The notes under the pieces are model-generated. The model did no database searches. It saw nothing but the letters and a program-made list of their open reading frames with translations, and was not told the origin of the DNA. The position numbers and the translations under genes are program-made. Positions 1-8,891 of a stretch of DNA of 53,443 bases are shown one piece after another; the stretch's first letter is position 1, and each line of letters starts with the position of its first letter. Source of the stretch: Nitrosospira multiformis. GTDB lineage: Bacteria; Pseudomonadota; Gammaproteobacteria; Burkholderiales; Nitrosomonadaceae. Location: assembly GCF_900110185.1 (NCBI RefSeq), contig NZ_FOCT01000019.1:1-53443 (forward strand). Reading direction: 5' to 3'.

Positions 1-106
1 CGAGCGGCAGGTGGGCGAGGACCTGCAGTACATTCGCATCAATGGCACGCTGATAGGCGGGTTGGCAGGCCTGACGATTTACACCATCGCCCACGCGTTC
101 GCTTGA
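1..106 (+). CDS. DUF445 family membrane protein, C-terminal end (partial)
   Basis: The window opens inside a gene. Reading from base 2, the last 34 residues contain the segment DLQYIRINGTLIGGLAGL followed by a short hydrophobic end, and the stop is at 104-106. This ending is typical of DUF445 (YheB/YjiN-like) membrane proteins, whose C-terminus is a membrane helix. The function of the family is not known. The call rests only on this tail, so it is moderate. Confidence 0.6.
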   Translation, partial: ERQVGEDLQYIRINGTLIGGLAGLTIYTIAHAFA

Positions 107-229
107 CCTCCAGTCGCTGCGAACATGCTTCTCAGCAAGTTTTCAAGAACATGCTAACGCGCTGTCGCGTGGAATAAGGCATAACGAGCAGGCATAGGGC
201 AATCTGAGGCAATTCAATCTGAGGCAATT

Positions 230-1753
230 CTAGTTCCGATCCATTTTCCGGTACTGCACCGCTTCAGCAATATGGGCACCGGTAATCCCCGGGCTTGCGG
301 CCAGGTCAGCAATTGTGCGCGCGACTTTCAGGATGCGATGATAAGCGCGGGCGGAAAGATTCAGACGACTGATAGCCTGCCCGAGCAGGTTCTCCCCCGA
401 TTTGTCTGGAATACAGTATTTGTCGATATCCTTTACTGCCAGATAGGCATTCGCCCTTCCTTGCCGCTCCAGTTGCCACTGATAAGCGGTCTGCACGCGC
501 CTCTGGATGATTCCGCTGGATTCCCCCTGCGCCTGCCGCATCAGGTCCTCTTGAGGCGGAGCCGGCACTTCGATCTGTATATCGATTCGGTCCAGCAGGG
601 GGCCGGAGATCTTTCCACGGTAGCGCGCCACCTGATCAGGCGTGCAGCGGCATTTTCCGCTGAAATGTCCGAGGTAGCCGCAAAGACAGGGATTCATGGC
701 TGCAACCAGTTGGAAGCGTGCGGGAAATTCGGCCTGTCGTGCCGCTCGCGAAATCGTGATGCGTCCCGATTCCAGCGGTTCGCGCAATACCTCCAATACC
801 TTGCGATCGAACTCGGGCAATTCATCCAGAAACAATACCCCGTTCGCTGCCAGCGAAATCTCACCGGGACGGGGATTGCTGCCACCTCCGACAAGAGCAA
901 CGCCCGAAGCCGTATGATGGGGGGAACGATAGGGGCGCCGCTTCCAGTTGGCAACGTTGAAGCCGCTACTTCCGAGGGATTGCATTGCTGCCGATTCGAG
1001 TGCTTCCTCTTCGGTCATGGCAGGCAGGATGCCGGGCAGGCGTGCCGCCAGCATGGACTTGCCCGTACCGGGAGGGCCGACCATCAAGAGACTATGACTG
1101 CCTGCCGCAGCAATTTCGAGCGCCCGCTTGGCCTGTGCCTGTCCTTTAACCTCTTCCATGCCGGGATAGCGACGCGCACTCTCCTCACCCTCGCCTGCAC
1201 CCTTGTCCTTCTCCGCATGAAGCGAATAAAGCTGCAGAGGTTCACGCCCGGCAAGATGGGCGCAAATCTGGAGCAGGGAAGTTACGGGGTAAACCGCAGC
1301 TTCTCTGACCAGCGACGCCTCCGCGGCGTTTTGTTGAGGCAGCACGAAACTGCGGCCGGAGCGGGCGGCGCCATAAGTCATAGCGAGCGCGCCGCGGATG
1401 GAGCGCAGTTCTCCGGTCAGCGCCAGTTCTCCCGCCCATTCGTAAAGGCCGAGCTTGTCCGATGGAATCTGGCCAGTCGCGGCCAATATACCCAACGCAA
1501 TCGGCAGGTCGAAGCGGCCGCTTTCCTTGGGCAGATCAGCCGGTGCGAGATTGACCGTGATGCGTCGGGGCGGAAACTCGAAGTGCGCGTTTTGCAGCGC
1601 AGCCCGCACGCGATCCTTGCTTTCCTTTACTTCCGCTTCCGGCAGGCCGACGATGGTAAAGCCCGGCAGTCCATTGGCAATGTGAACCTCCACTGTTACC
1701 AGTGGCGCCTCCATGCCAGCGATAGCGCGGCTATAGAGAACAGCAAGCGGCAT
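230..1753 (-). CDS. comM: ComM/YifB family Mg-chelatase-like AAA+ ATPase
   Basis: A 507-residue protein of the usual YifB/ComM length. The N-terminal ~150 residues are the Lon-protease-like ChlI domain. A AAA+ module follows, with Walker A GPPGTGKS near residue 226 and Walker B VLFLDELPEF near 310, and then the C-terminal Mg_chelatase_C domain. In naturally transformable bacteria ComM is a hexameric helicase that drives branch migration during integration of incoming DNA; that role is known for the family and inferred here. A Cys cluster (CLCGYLGHFSGKCRC) near residue 360 fits the conserved metal-binding insertion. The gene lies 111 bases downstream of ubiK on the same strand and may be co-transcribed with it. 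Confidence 0.95.
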   Translation of the reverse strand: MPLAVLYSRAIAGMEAPLVTVEVHIANGLPGFTIVGLPEAEVKESKDRVRAALQNAHFEFPPRRITVNLAPADLPKESGRFDLPIALGILAATGQIPSDKLGLYEWAGELALTGELRSIRGALAMTYGAARSGRSFVLPQQNAAEASLVREAAVYPVTSLLQICAHLAGREPLQLYSLHAEKDKGAGEGEESARRYPGMEEVKGQAQAKRALEIAAAGSHSLLMVGPPGTGKSMLAARLPGILPAMTEEEALESAAMQSLGSSGFNVANWKRRPYRSPHHTASGVALVGGGSNPRPGEISLAANGVLFLDELPEFDRKVLEVLREPLESGRITISRAARQAEFPARFQLVAAMNPCLCGYLGHFSGKCRCTPDQVARYRGKISGPLLDRIDIQIEVPAPPQEDLMRQAQGESSGIIQRRVQTAYQWQLERQGRANAYLAVKDIDKYCIPDKSGENLLGQAISRLNLSARAYHRILKVARTIADLAASPGITGAHIAEAVQYRKMDRN

Positions 1754-1864
1754 GCGAAAAAATTCTCAACCTGAATGGGATCGTTTAATAAAGATAATAA
1801 ACGGCAGCGTTGAGCATTTCTTGCATATTAAAAGCCTGATATTCTGAACCTCAGAATACCCGCC

Positions 1865-2167
1865 TTATTCCGTTTCCGACAGATCGTCCAGCGTCTCCGG
1901 GGGCACGTCCAGGGTGTTGGGTAGGGGGCCACTCTTCGCAGCGCTTTCCAATGCTGCTACCCGTGTTTCGAGCGCGATCAGTTTTTCACGCGTGCGCTTG
2001 AGCACCTCCTGCTGTACTTCGAATTCTTCGCGCGTTACCAGGTCCAGACGGGTGAACACCGCCCCGAGCATGACGCGAAGGTTCTTCTCGACATCCTTCA
2101 CCGGGCTTTGCGAGACCAATTCATTGACTTTGGTTACAATTTCATCCAGTACTTTCTGATTAACCAT
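1865..2167 (-). CDS. ubiK: Ubiquinone biosynthesis accessory factor UbiK (BMFP family)
   Basis: A 100-residue, mostly helical protein. Residues ~30-80 form the BMFP coiled coil (RLDLVTREEFEVQQEVL followed by a heptad-rich stretch), and the tail is acidic. UbiK proteins trimerise and assist the cytosolic ubiquinone-synthesis complex together with UbiJ. The ATG is preceded by a strong AGGAGG ribosome site read from the minus strand. It is divergent from amgK, with about 96 bases between them holding both promoters. Family membership is clear; the ubiquinone role is established in enterobacteria and inferred here. Confidence 0.9.
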   Translation of the reverse strand: MVNQKVLDEIVTKVNELVSQSPVKDVEKNLRVMLGAVFTRLDLVTREEFEVQQEVLKRTREKLIALETRVAALESAAKSGPLPNTLDVPPETLDDLSETE

Positions 2168-2263
2168 AATTCCTCCTGTTTCTGCTTCGCCACCGGACCG
2201 GTGAGAAGCGATACTTGATGTTAAAATCTCATACTTCGGTCAAATAGGCAATCGGCAGATTAT

Positions 2264-3298
2264 ATGGAACGCTTCCGTCTTCTGGAAAACTGGCTCGTCG
2301 CAAAGTTTCCTGATAGGCAGTTTACCTTGTCGCCTGCTTCGGCGGATGCAAGTTTTCGACGCTATTTCCGCGTCAAGTTCGACGACGGCAGAACCTTGAT
2401 TGTGATGGACGCGCCCCCGCAACAGGAAGATTGCAGTTCCTTTTTGCAGGTGGCCAGCCTGTTTTCGGCGGCAGGTGTTCATGTGCCGAAGATTCTGGCG
2501 CAGGATTTACCCCAGGGCTTTTTGTTGCTGTCCGATCTCGGGAGCACGACCTTTCTGCAGGCGTTGAATGCCAATTCAAACGGCATCGACAGCGTGGCCA
2601 GGGATGCTGAAGCAAACCGTTTATACAGCGACGCCACGAGTGCGCTTCTCAAGATCCAGCTTGTGAGCCGACCGGGCTTGTTGCCGGATTACAACGAAGC
2701 GTTGCTGCTCAGGGAGCTGAATCTTTTTCCGGACTGGTATCTCGCTTATCATTTGCAGGTGACGCCTGTCCCCACCCAAAAGGCGCAACTTGATGCCATT
2801 TTCCGGCTCATCCTGGAAAATAATCTGGCACAACCCAGAGTTTTTGTTCACCGTGACTACCACTCGCGCAACCTGATGGTAACGTCATCCAACCCGGGGA
2901 TTCTCGATTTTCAGGATGCAGTATATGGTCCCATTACTTACGATCTTGTATCCCTGTTCAAGGATGCATACATCCGCTGGGACGAAGAACGCATACTGGA
3001 CTGGCTGATCCGCTATTGGGAGCAGGCGCGCAAACTCGAATTGCCGGTTGCAGCAAGCTTTGCGGATTTTTACCGTGATTTCGAGTGGATGGGCGTGCAG
3101 CGCCATCTCAAGGTCCTGGGAATATTTTCGCGCCTGAATTATCGGGATGGCAAGAGCGGTTATCTCAAGGACATCCCGCTGGTAGCGAATTACCTGCGCA
3201 AGGCGTGCGAGCGCTACCGCGAGCTCGATCCCTTGCTGACGCTGCTTGACAGGTGGGAGAGCCACAAGCCGGGATTGAAAGTTGGCTACACTTTCTGA
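2264..3298 (+). CDS. amgK: Anomeric N-acetylmuramate/N-acetylglucosamine kinase (aminoglycoside phosphotransferase fold)
   Basis: A 344-residue APH-fold kinase. It shows the catalytic loop HRDYHSRNLMV (near residue 196) and the metal-binding ILDFQDA segment shortly after. AmgK phosphorylates the anomeric hydroxyl of MurNAc or GlcNAc in the peptidoglycan-recycling route that bypasses de novo UDP-MurNAc synthesis and so confers fosfomycin tolerance. The gene overlaps the next one (murU) by about 17 bases, or sits just before its alternative ATG. That is the canonical amgK-murU pairing and supports the specific assignment over a generic aminoglycoside kinase. Confidence 0.92.
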   Translation: MERFRLLENWLVAKFPDRQFTLSPASADASFRRYFRVKFDDGRTLIVMDAPPQQEDCSSFLQVASLFSAAGVHVPKILAQDLPQGFLLLSDLGSTTFLQALNANSNGIDSVARDAEANRLYSDATSALLKIQLVSRPGLLPDYNEALLLRELNLFPDWYLAYHLQVTPVPTQKAQLDAIFRLILENNLAQPRVFVHRDYHSRNLMVTSSNPGILDFQDAVYGPITYDLVSLFKDAYIRWDEERILDWLIRYWEQARKLELPVAASFADFYRDFEWMGVQRHLKVLGIFSRLNYRDGKSGYLKDIPLVANYLRKACERYRELDPLLTLLDRWESHKPGLKVGYTF

Positions 3299-4031
3299 GA
3301 AGGCCGGAACCGGGTTTGCGGCCATGATCCTTGCGGCGGGACGTGGAGAACGCATGCGTCCCTTGACCGATACTTTGCCCAAGCCTTTACTGCGCGTGGG
3401 AGGCAGGGCGCTGATCGAATATCACCTGCAAAATCTCGCACAAGCCGGGTTTCGCGATATTGTCATCAATCACGCTCATCTTGGACAGATGATCGAAGCC
3501 GCGCTGGGCAATGGCGAGCGCTTCGGGGTTCGCATTCACTACTCGCCTGAACCCGCTGCGCTGGAAACCGCGGGCGGAATTGCGCAAGCCCTGCCTATAC
3601 TAAGAGCGGGCTCTGGCAAAGGGCAGCGTCAACCTTTTCTTGCCGTGAATGCCGATATCTATTGCAGCATGGACTTCTCAACTCTGCTGCCGGTCTTGCA
3701 CCGCATGCGGGAGCATCCGGACAATGCGCTTGCGCACCTGGTGCTGGTTAACAATCCTGCGCATCACCCGAACGGGGATTTTTCTCTCGCATCCGGCAGG
3801 GTTGCAGTAACCGGAAAAGAGATGCTTACGTTCAGTGGCATTGGCATATATCAGGCCGAGCTTTTTCAGGATATTGTGCCCGGAACCGTGGCTAAACTCG
3901 CTCCATTGTTGAAGGAGGCCATGGCCAGAGAAAAAGTGAGCGGACAACGCTACTCCGGATTATGGGTGGATGTAGGTACCCCGGAACGTCTTCGCCTGCT
4001 CGACACCGATCTGATGCGGCCGGTGTCGTAA
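3282..4031 (+). CDS. murU: N-acetylmuramate alpha-1-phosphate uridylyltransferase MurU
   Basis: A nucleotidyltransferase with the signature AMILAAGRGERMRPLTD near its start, the segment PLLRVGGRALIEYHL, and the end motif GLWVDVGTPERL. MurU converts MurNAc-1-phosphate and UTP into UDP-MurNAc, completing the recycling bypass begun by AmgK. The longest frame starts with TTG at 3282 inside the amgK end. An ATG at 3324, just before ILAAG, gives a start closer to known family members and is equally likely. Coupling to amgK is expected from the overlap or short gap. Confidence 0.93.
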   Translation: MATLSEKAGTGFAAMILAAGRGERMRPLTDTLPKPLLRVGGRALIEYHLQNLAQAGFRDIVINHAHLGQMIEAALGNGERFGVRIHYSPEPAALETAGGIAQALPILRAGSGKGQRQPFLAVNADIYCSMDFSTLLPVLHRMREHPDNALAHLVLVNNPAHHPNGDFSLASGRVAVTGKEMLTFSGIGIYQAELFQDIVPGTVAKLAPLLKEAMAREKVSGQRYSGLWVDVGTPERLRLLDTDLMRPVS

Positions 4032-4145
4032 CTGCCTCCTACCCCCTCCCGGCGTTCCGGAATCAGGCGGGATCGGGATCAGGGGAAAAGAATGGGCTGA
4101 TTTACTTTGCTTTATACATTCAGATACTGTAAAAATGCTTGTTAA

Positions 4146-5468
4146 ATGACCCCCGTTAAATCCTTCGCCGATCGTCGCCATTCCCTGGCATGGCAAATGC
4201 AGGAAGGCGTTGCCATCATTCCCACTGCCCCTGAGCGTCTGCGGAACCGGGATGCGCATTATCCTTACCGCTTCGACAGCTATTTCTATTACCTGACGGG
4301 CTTTACCGAGCCGGAGGCGGTGCTGGTGATCGTAGCTGGGCCGGTGGATGGCGTATCGAAACACATCCTGTTTTGCCGGGAGAAAAACGCCGAGCGAGAG
4401 ATATGGGATGGGTACCGTTATGGCCCCGAAGCGGCCCGGGAAGCGTTCGGGTTCGACGAGGCCTATTCCATTTCTGCACTGGATGAGCAGTTGCCCAAGC
4501 TGATTGCGGGACAACCGGCAATCTATTACTCACTGGGTCACGACGCAGCTTGGGACGGGCGTGTAGTGGGATGGATCAATGAAGTGCGGCAACAGGTGCG
4601 CAGCGGCCTTACTCCCCCCGAGGACATTCGCGATATTCGCCGTCTGCTGGACGAGATGCGTTTGTTCAAAAGCCCGGAAGAGCTGCAGGTCATGGGCCAG
4701 GCGGCACGGATTTCGGCGGGTGCCCATCAGCACGTCATGCGGAAAACTCGCGCTGGCATGAAGGAGTATGAAGTGGAGGCGGAGCTGCTGCGCGAATTCC
4801 GTCGCCACGGAGCTCAGGCGCCGGCTTACACGCCGATTGTTGCTGGGGGAGCGAACGCTTGCGTGCTTCATTATGTCGAAAACAAGGACAGGCTGAATGA
4901 GGGCGAATTATTGCTGATCGATGCAGGCTGCGAACTGGACGGCTACGCATCCGATATCACGCGTACCTTTCCGGTCAACGGAAAATTCAGCGCGGCACAA
5001 AAGGATTTGTACGAACTGGTGTTATATGCGCAGGCGGCGGCGATAGCCGAGGTAAGGCCAGGTAATTCCTGGGATGCTCCGCACAATGCAGCCATTGCCG
5101 TACTCTCGCAGGGCTTCATTGAATACGGCCTGTGCCGCGGGAGCCTGGAGGAGGTAGTGGAAACGGAAGGCTACAAGCGTTTCTATATGCACCGCACCGG
5201 TCATTGGCTGGGGTTGGACGTGCATGACGCCGGTGAATACAAGCAGAATGGAAGATGGCGCGCTTTACTCCCGGGAATGACCCTGACAGTGGAGCCAGGG
5301 TGTTACATCCGCGCTGCGGATGATGTACCCGCCCATTTTCATAATATCGGCATCCGTATCGAAGACGATGTTACGGTAACGGAGGAGGGGTGTGAAGTAT
5401 TGACATCAGCTGCTCCAAAGATGGTGGATGAGATTGAAGAACTGATGCGACGGCGGAAATCGAAATAA
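4146..5468 (+). CDS. pepP: Xaa-Pro aminopeptidase
   Basis: A 440-residue M24B metallopeptidase with an N-terminal creatinase-like domain (residues 1-170) and a C-terminal pita-bread catalytic domain. The dinuclear metal ligands are visible: Asp pair in LIDAGCELDGYASDITR, His in the HRTGHWLG region, Glu in TVEPGCYI and Glu in GIRIEDDVTV. It removes N-terminal residues that precede proline. The ATG follows a run of about 110 non-coding bases. Its stop overlaps the start of the next gene by one base (TAATG), so the two are probably co-translated. Confidence 0.95.
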   Translation: MTPVKSFADRRHSLAWQMQEGVAIIPTAPERLRNRDAHYPYRFDSYFYYLTGFTEPEAVLVIVAGPVDGVSKHILFCREKNAEREIWDGYRYGPEAAREAFGFDEAYSISALDEQLPKLIAGQPAIYYSLGHDAAWDGRVVGWINEVRQQVRSGLTPPEDIRDIRRLLDEMRLFKSPEELQVMGQAARISAGAHQHVMRKTRAGMKEYEVEAELLREFRRHGAQAPAYTPIVAGGANACVLHYVENKDRLNEGELLLIDAGCELDGYASDITRTFPVNGKFSAAQKDLYELVLYAQAAAIAEVRPGNSWDAPHNAAIAVLSQGFIEYGLCRGSLEEVVETEGYKRFYMHRTGHWLGLDVHDAGEYKQNGRWRALLPGMTLTVEPGCYIRAADDVPAHFHNIGIRIEDDVTVTEEGCEVLTSAAPKMVDEIEELMRRRKSK

Positions 5469-5812
5469 TGGATGAAAACCCTCGAATAGTTATCAGACGC
5501 ATAACCCGCGATGGACGCACAGGGGCGCCGGAAGAGTCCGTTTTCAGGGCGGGTGGAGGCGGTGGTCGTTTGCTCACCTATCTGTTTCTGGTCCCTGTGT
5601 TTATCGTCATGGCAGTTCTGGGCATTTTCTTTTTTACCGCTTTTCTTGCATTATTTGCAGTCGCCGCTGGTGGTCTCGCATTTCGCATATGGTGGTTGCG
5701 ACGCAAGTTGCAGAAATCCGGGCAGGCACCGGAAGGAGATTATGTTGTCATCGAAGACGCGGAAATTGTCGAAGAGCGCGTTGACAAGACAAAAGGCCGC
5801 CAGGGGCAGTAG
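5468..5812 (+). CDS. Small membrane protein of unknown function
   Basis: A 114-residue protein with a basic N-terminus, a Gly run near residue 32, and two hydrophobic stretches around residues 36-58 and 60-75 that could be one hairpin or two membrane helices. A charged C-terminal tail of about 35 residues is rich in Glu and Lys. The start ATG overlaps the pepP stop, which indicates translational coupling. I do not recognise the family. Similar small proteins often sit between pepP and ubiH in beta-proteobacteria, but no function can be assigned. Confidence 0.75.
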   Translation: MDENPRIVIRRITRDGRTGAPEESVFRAGGGGGRLLTYLFLVPVFIVMAVLGIFFFTAFLALFAVAAGGLAFRIWWLRRKLQKSGQAPEGDYVVIEDAEIVEERVDKTKGRQGQ

Positions 5813-5892
5813 TGCAGTAGTGTTCAGCAGCAGTAGCAGCCAGTAGTAACTAGGCGCAATAACAGAAATCCGCTTCACAAGTCAGCTTTTCC

Positions 5893-7200
5893 ATGATCGA
5901 CGCTCAATATCAATATGACTATGATCTGATCATCATCGGCGGCGGTCCAGTGGGCATGGCGTTGGCTCTCGCGCTACGCAACAGCGGGTTGTCGGTGCTG
6001 TTGCTGGAGGCGCGCGGGCTGCCGGAAAAGGCGGAAGACCTCCGTCCTCTGGCATTATCCCAAGGCAGCCGGCTTGTCCTGCAGCGCCTGGGTGTCTGGA
6101 AGACGTTATCCGACGTTACTCCTATCTTCACCATTCATGTCTCCAACCAGGGCGGGCTCGGCCGGACCGTTATGATGGCCCGTGAAATAGGCGTGCCCGC
6201 ACTGGGATATGTAGTGAATTACGATGACGTGTTCCGTGCGATGCACAAGGCCCTTCAAAAGTGCGAAATGGATTACCTGACAGGAGCGCAGGTAACCCAT
6301 ATGGAAACAAGCGACAGATTTGGACGGGTGGAATTTGAACATGAGGGGATAACAAAAAAGGCAACAGCCAGGCTTCTGGTGGTGGCAGACGGGGGCCGTC
6401 TCACGGCGCAGATCGAAGGCATCACGCAACAGGTACATGACTACGAGCAATGGGCGATTGTTGCGCGTGTAAAGACCGAGCATTTTGAGGAGCATTTGGC
6501 GGAGCAGGTTTCCGGAACGGAATTATTAGATACGAAACCGAAATTTGCCCGAGTTCGAACGAGACCGGGAATGCGGTCTTCACACGCAAAGGCTGCGGAG
6601 GATGCTCCCGGAGGCCATCAACCGGGTGTGGCTTATGAACGCTTCACTCCGGAGGGTCCCGTTGCACTACTGCCTGCAGGCGACGGCTTTGCGCTGGTAT
6701 GGACCGTTTCTCCCGACAGGGCGCAGGAAATTCTTAGCCTGGATGATGCCGCCTTTCTTGAGCGGTTGCACGGCCATTTCGGCGATCGTCTCGGCAGATT
6801 TATTGAAGCCGGCAAGCGCTCCGGTTTTCCCCTTACACTCAAGTACGCGACTCCTGTCACGGCCTCTCGCACCGTGTTGATTGGCAATGCCGCCCAGACG
6901 CTGCACCCGGTTGCCGGACAGGGCTTCAACCTGGGGCTGCGCGATGCGTGGGAGCTGGCTGAGGAAATTGTGGCATTTCCTGCTGAAACCGGTACACCTG
7001 CCATGCTTGCCCGCTACAGCAGCAAGCGCCGGTTGGACAGCAATATGGGACGTACCTTCACGGACTCGCTGGTGAAACTCTTTTCCAACGACAATCCCTT
7101 TTTGAGCACTGTGCGCGGCGCGGGGTTAAGTGCGCTCGATTGCCTACCACAGCTCAAAAAGTTCGTTGCGCGGCGCATGATGTTCGGTGCGAGAGGTTGA
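5893..7200 (+). CDS. ubiH: UbiH/UbiF/COQ6-type FAD-dependent hydroxylase
   Basis: A 435-residue flavoprotein monooxygenase. The FAD-binding motif IIGGGPVGMALALAL lies at residues ~14-28, a VVADGG segment is mid-protein, and the C-terminal second FAD motif VLIGNAAQTLHPVAGQGFNL is typical of UbiH/UbiF/VisC. It hydroxylates the ubiquinone ring. Which ring carbon it modifies cannot be told from sequence alone, so the ubiH symbol is the best guess rather than proven. It follows pepP and the small membrane gene, as in many proteobacteria. Confidence 0.88.
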   Translation: MIDAQYQYDYDLIIIGGGPVGMALALALRNSGLSVLLLEARGLPEKAEDLRPLALSQGSRLVLQRLGVWKTLSDVTPIFTIHVSNQGGLGRTVMMAREIGVPALGYVVNYDDVFRAMHKALQKCEMDYLTGAQVTHMETSDRFGRVEFEHEGITKKATARLLVVADGGRLTAQIEGITQQVHDYEQWAIVARVKTEHFEEHLAEQVSGTELLDTKPKFARVRTRPGMRSSHAKAAEDAPGGHQPGVAYERFTPEGPVALLPAGDGFALVWTVSPDRAQEILSLDDAAFLERLHGHFGDRLGRFIEAGKRSGFPLTLKYATPVTASRTVLIGNAAQTLHPVAGQGFNLGLRDAWELAEEIVAFPAETGTPAMLARYSSKRRLDSNMGRTFTDSLVKLFSNDNPFLSTVRGAGLSALDCLPQLKKFVARRMMFGARG

Positions 7201-7528
7201 TCCTGAGGATGAAGTTGAGATCGCCCGAGCATGCACGCCCCCATCCGTTCGTGAATCGCAAAACGGATAAGGGTCAGAGCGGTTTGGCGCAAGATAACGC
7301 GCCGGAAAAGGCTTCGCGTGCATGGCGAAATCTGCTTAAATCTGCTTTCCAGCAACGGGATTTGCTTCGCCATGAATCCGCTGGTACTCTCTCCTTGCCG
7401 CGGCAGCTCTGCTACCGAGGCCTTATCGAAAGCGGCAGGGCCGCTACTCTAATCTGCAATAGCTGTTAGAATTACGTCCATTCTCATCCCTTGTCCGTCG
7501 CCGCACTTTGGCGGGCCAGTTCAGAATC
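7201..7528 (+). other. Intergenic region upstream of dusB-fis, no gene seen
   Basis: About 330 bases between ubiH and dusB. The open frames here have no recognisable content. A TAGAAT hexamer at 7467-7472 could be a -10 element for the dusB-fis transcript, but no convincing -35 is present at the right distance. In enterobacteria this leader carries growth-phase and stringent control of fis; that is not demonstrable here. Confidence 0.4.
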
Positions 7529-8542
7529 ATGAAAATCGGTTCTCATACTCTCAAAAACAACCTTATCGTGGCGCCTATGGCGGGAGTGACAGATCGCCCG
7601 TTCAGGCAATTGTGCAAAAGCATGGGCGCCGGAATGGCTGTGTCCGAAATGGTGTCGAGCAATTCGCTCCTCTGGGGTTCCGAGAAGACACGCCGCCGCG
7701 CCAATCATGAAGGCGAGGTGGATCCGATCTCGGTGCAGATCGCCGGCGCCGACCCGGCGATGATGGCGGAAGCTGCGCGCTACAATGTCGCGCAAGGGGC
7801 TCAGATCATCGACATCAATATGGGGTGCCCCGCCAAGAAGATTTGTAATGTCATGGCAGGGTCTGCATTGCTGCAGGACCCGCCGCTGGTCGGCCGGATC
7901 CTGGATGCCGTCATAGGCGCGGTGAGTGTACCTGTCACCCTCAAGATTCGCACGGGGTGGGATACCCAGCACAAGAATGCGCTCTCCATTGCCCGCATTG
8001 CCGAGAATGCCGGCATCCAGGCGCTTGCCATCCATGGACGTACTCGCGCCTGTGCTTATACCGGCCATGCCGAATACGATACCATCGCGGCAGTCAAGGC
8101 TGAGGTGCGGATTCCCGTTGTCGCCAATGGGGACATTACGACACCGGAAAAAGCAAAACATGTGCTTGACTATACGGGAGCGGATGCGGTCATGATCGGT
8201 CGCGCAGCACAAGGCCGCCCCTGGATCTTTCGCGAGATCAATCACTATCTCGCGACCGGCTCACACCTTCCACTGCCTGAAGTGGCGGAAATTCACCGTG
8301 TACTCGTCGCACATTTGCACGATCTGTATGGCTTCTATGGCGAGTATTCGGGGGTCCGCATCGCCCGCAAGCATATTTCCTGGTATACCAAAGGACTGGT
8401 CGGGTCTGCGGGTTTCCGTCATGCCATGAACCAGCTGCAGTCTACCGACCAGCAACTGTCTGCGGTTAACGACTTTTTCAGTGAGCTTGCCGGCTATGGG
8501 CGGCGGTTGACCTACGTCGAGGCTGAGGAATTGGTGGCATGA
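7529..8542 (+). CDS. dusB: tRNA-dihydrouridine synthase B
   Basis: An FMN-dependent TIM-barrel enzyme that reduces uridine in the tRNA D-loop. The motifs APMAGVTDRPFRQL near the start, NMGCPAKK around residue 100 and KIRTGWD around residue 142 are diagnostic. I chose the ATG at 7529 (MKIGSHTLKNN) over an upstream TTG at 7508, because family members begin directly with this segment. The stop overlaps the fis ATG (ATGA), giving the widely conserved dusB-fis operon. Confidence 0.95.
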   Translation: MKIGSHTLKNNLIVAPMAGVTDRPFRQLCKSMGAGMAVSEMVSSNSLLWGSEKTRRRANHEGEVDPISVQIAGADPAMMAEAARYNVAQGAQIIDINMGCPAKKICNVMAGSALLQDPPLVGRILDAVIGAVSVPVTLKIRTGWDTQHKNALSIARIAENAGIQALAIHGRTRACAYTGHAEYDTIAAVKAEVRIPVVANGDITTPEKAKHVLDYTGADAVMIGRAAQGRPWIFREINHYLATGSHLPLPEVAEIHRVLVAHLHDLYGFYGEYSGVRIARKHISWYTKGLVGSAGFRHAMNQLQSTDQQLSAVNDFFSELAGYGRRLTYVEAEELVA

Positions 8543-8781
8543 GCATAATTAACGAAAACGATATCGCGCGGTGCGTACGCAAAACGGTCGAAGATTACTT
8601 TAACGATCTCGACGGCGAAAAGCCGCATGCCATCCACGAGATGGTGATACACAGCGTGGAAAAGCCTCTGATCGAACTGGTCATGGAAAGAGCCGGAGGT
8701 AACCAAACCCGTGCCGCCGAATTGCTCGGCATCAACCGCAATACGCTGCGCAATAAAATGAAGCAGTATCAGATCAAATAG
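8539..8781 (+). CDS. fis: Fis family nucleoid-associated DNA-binding protein
   Basis: An 80-residue protein with the C-terminal Fis helix-turn-helix (NQTRAAELLGINRNTLRNKMKQ, written here only as its landmark) at residues ~55-77. Beta-proteobacterial Fis is shorter at the N-terminus than the 98-residue E. coli protein, so the length is normal. It is a homodimeric DNA-bending regulator of rRNA promoters, recombination and replication. It is translationally coupled to dusB by an ATGA overlap. Confidence 0.95.
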   Translation: MSIINENDIARCVRKTVEDYFNDLDGEKPHAIHEMVIHSVEKPLIELVMERAGGNQTRAAELLGINRNTLRNKMKQYQIK

Positions 8782-8891
8782 ACGCTCGGGCAAAATTGTT
8801 GTTTACACGCCTGAAGGTCAGTCGCAAGCGGGCCAATCAACGGTTGTAATGCATCACGCTACAGACCCATCCTGATTCAATAAAAATACGA

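Noticed and set aside
272..1774. Long open frame of 500 codons opposite to comM
   Set aside because: Antisense shadow in a GC-rich gene; comM is unmistakable and the opposite frame has no domain.
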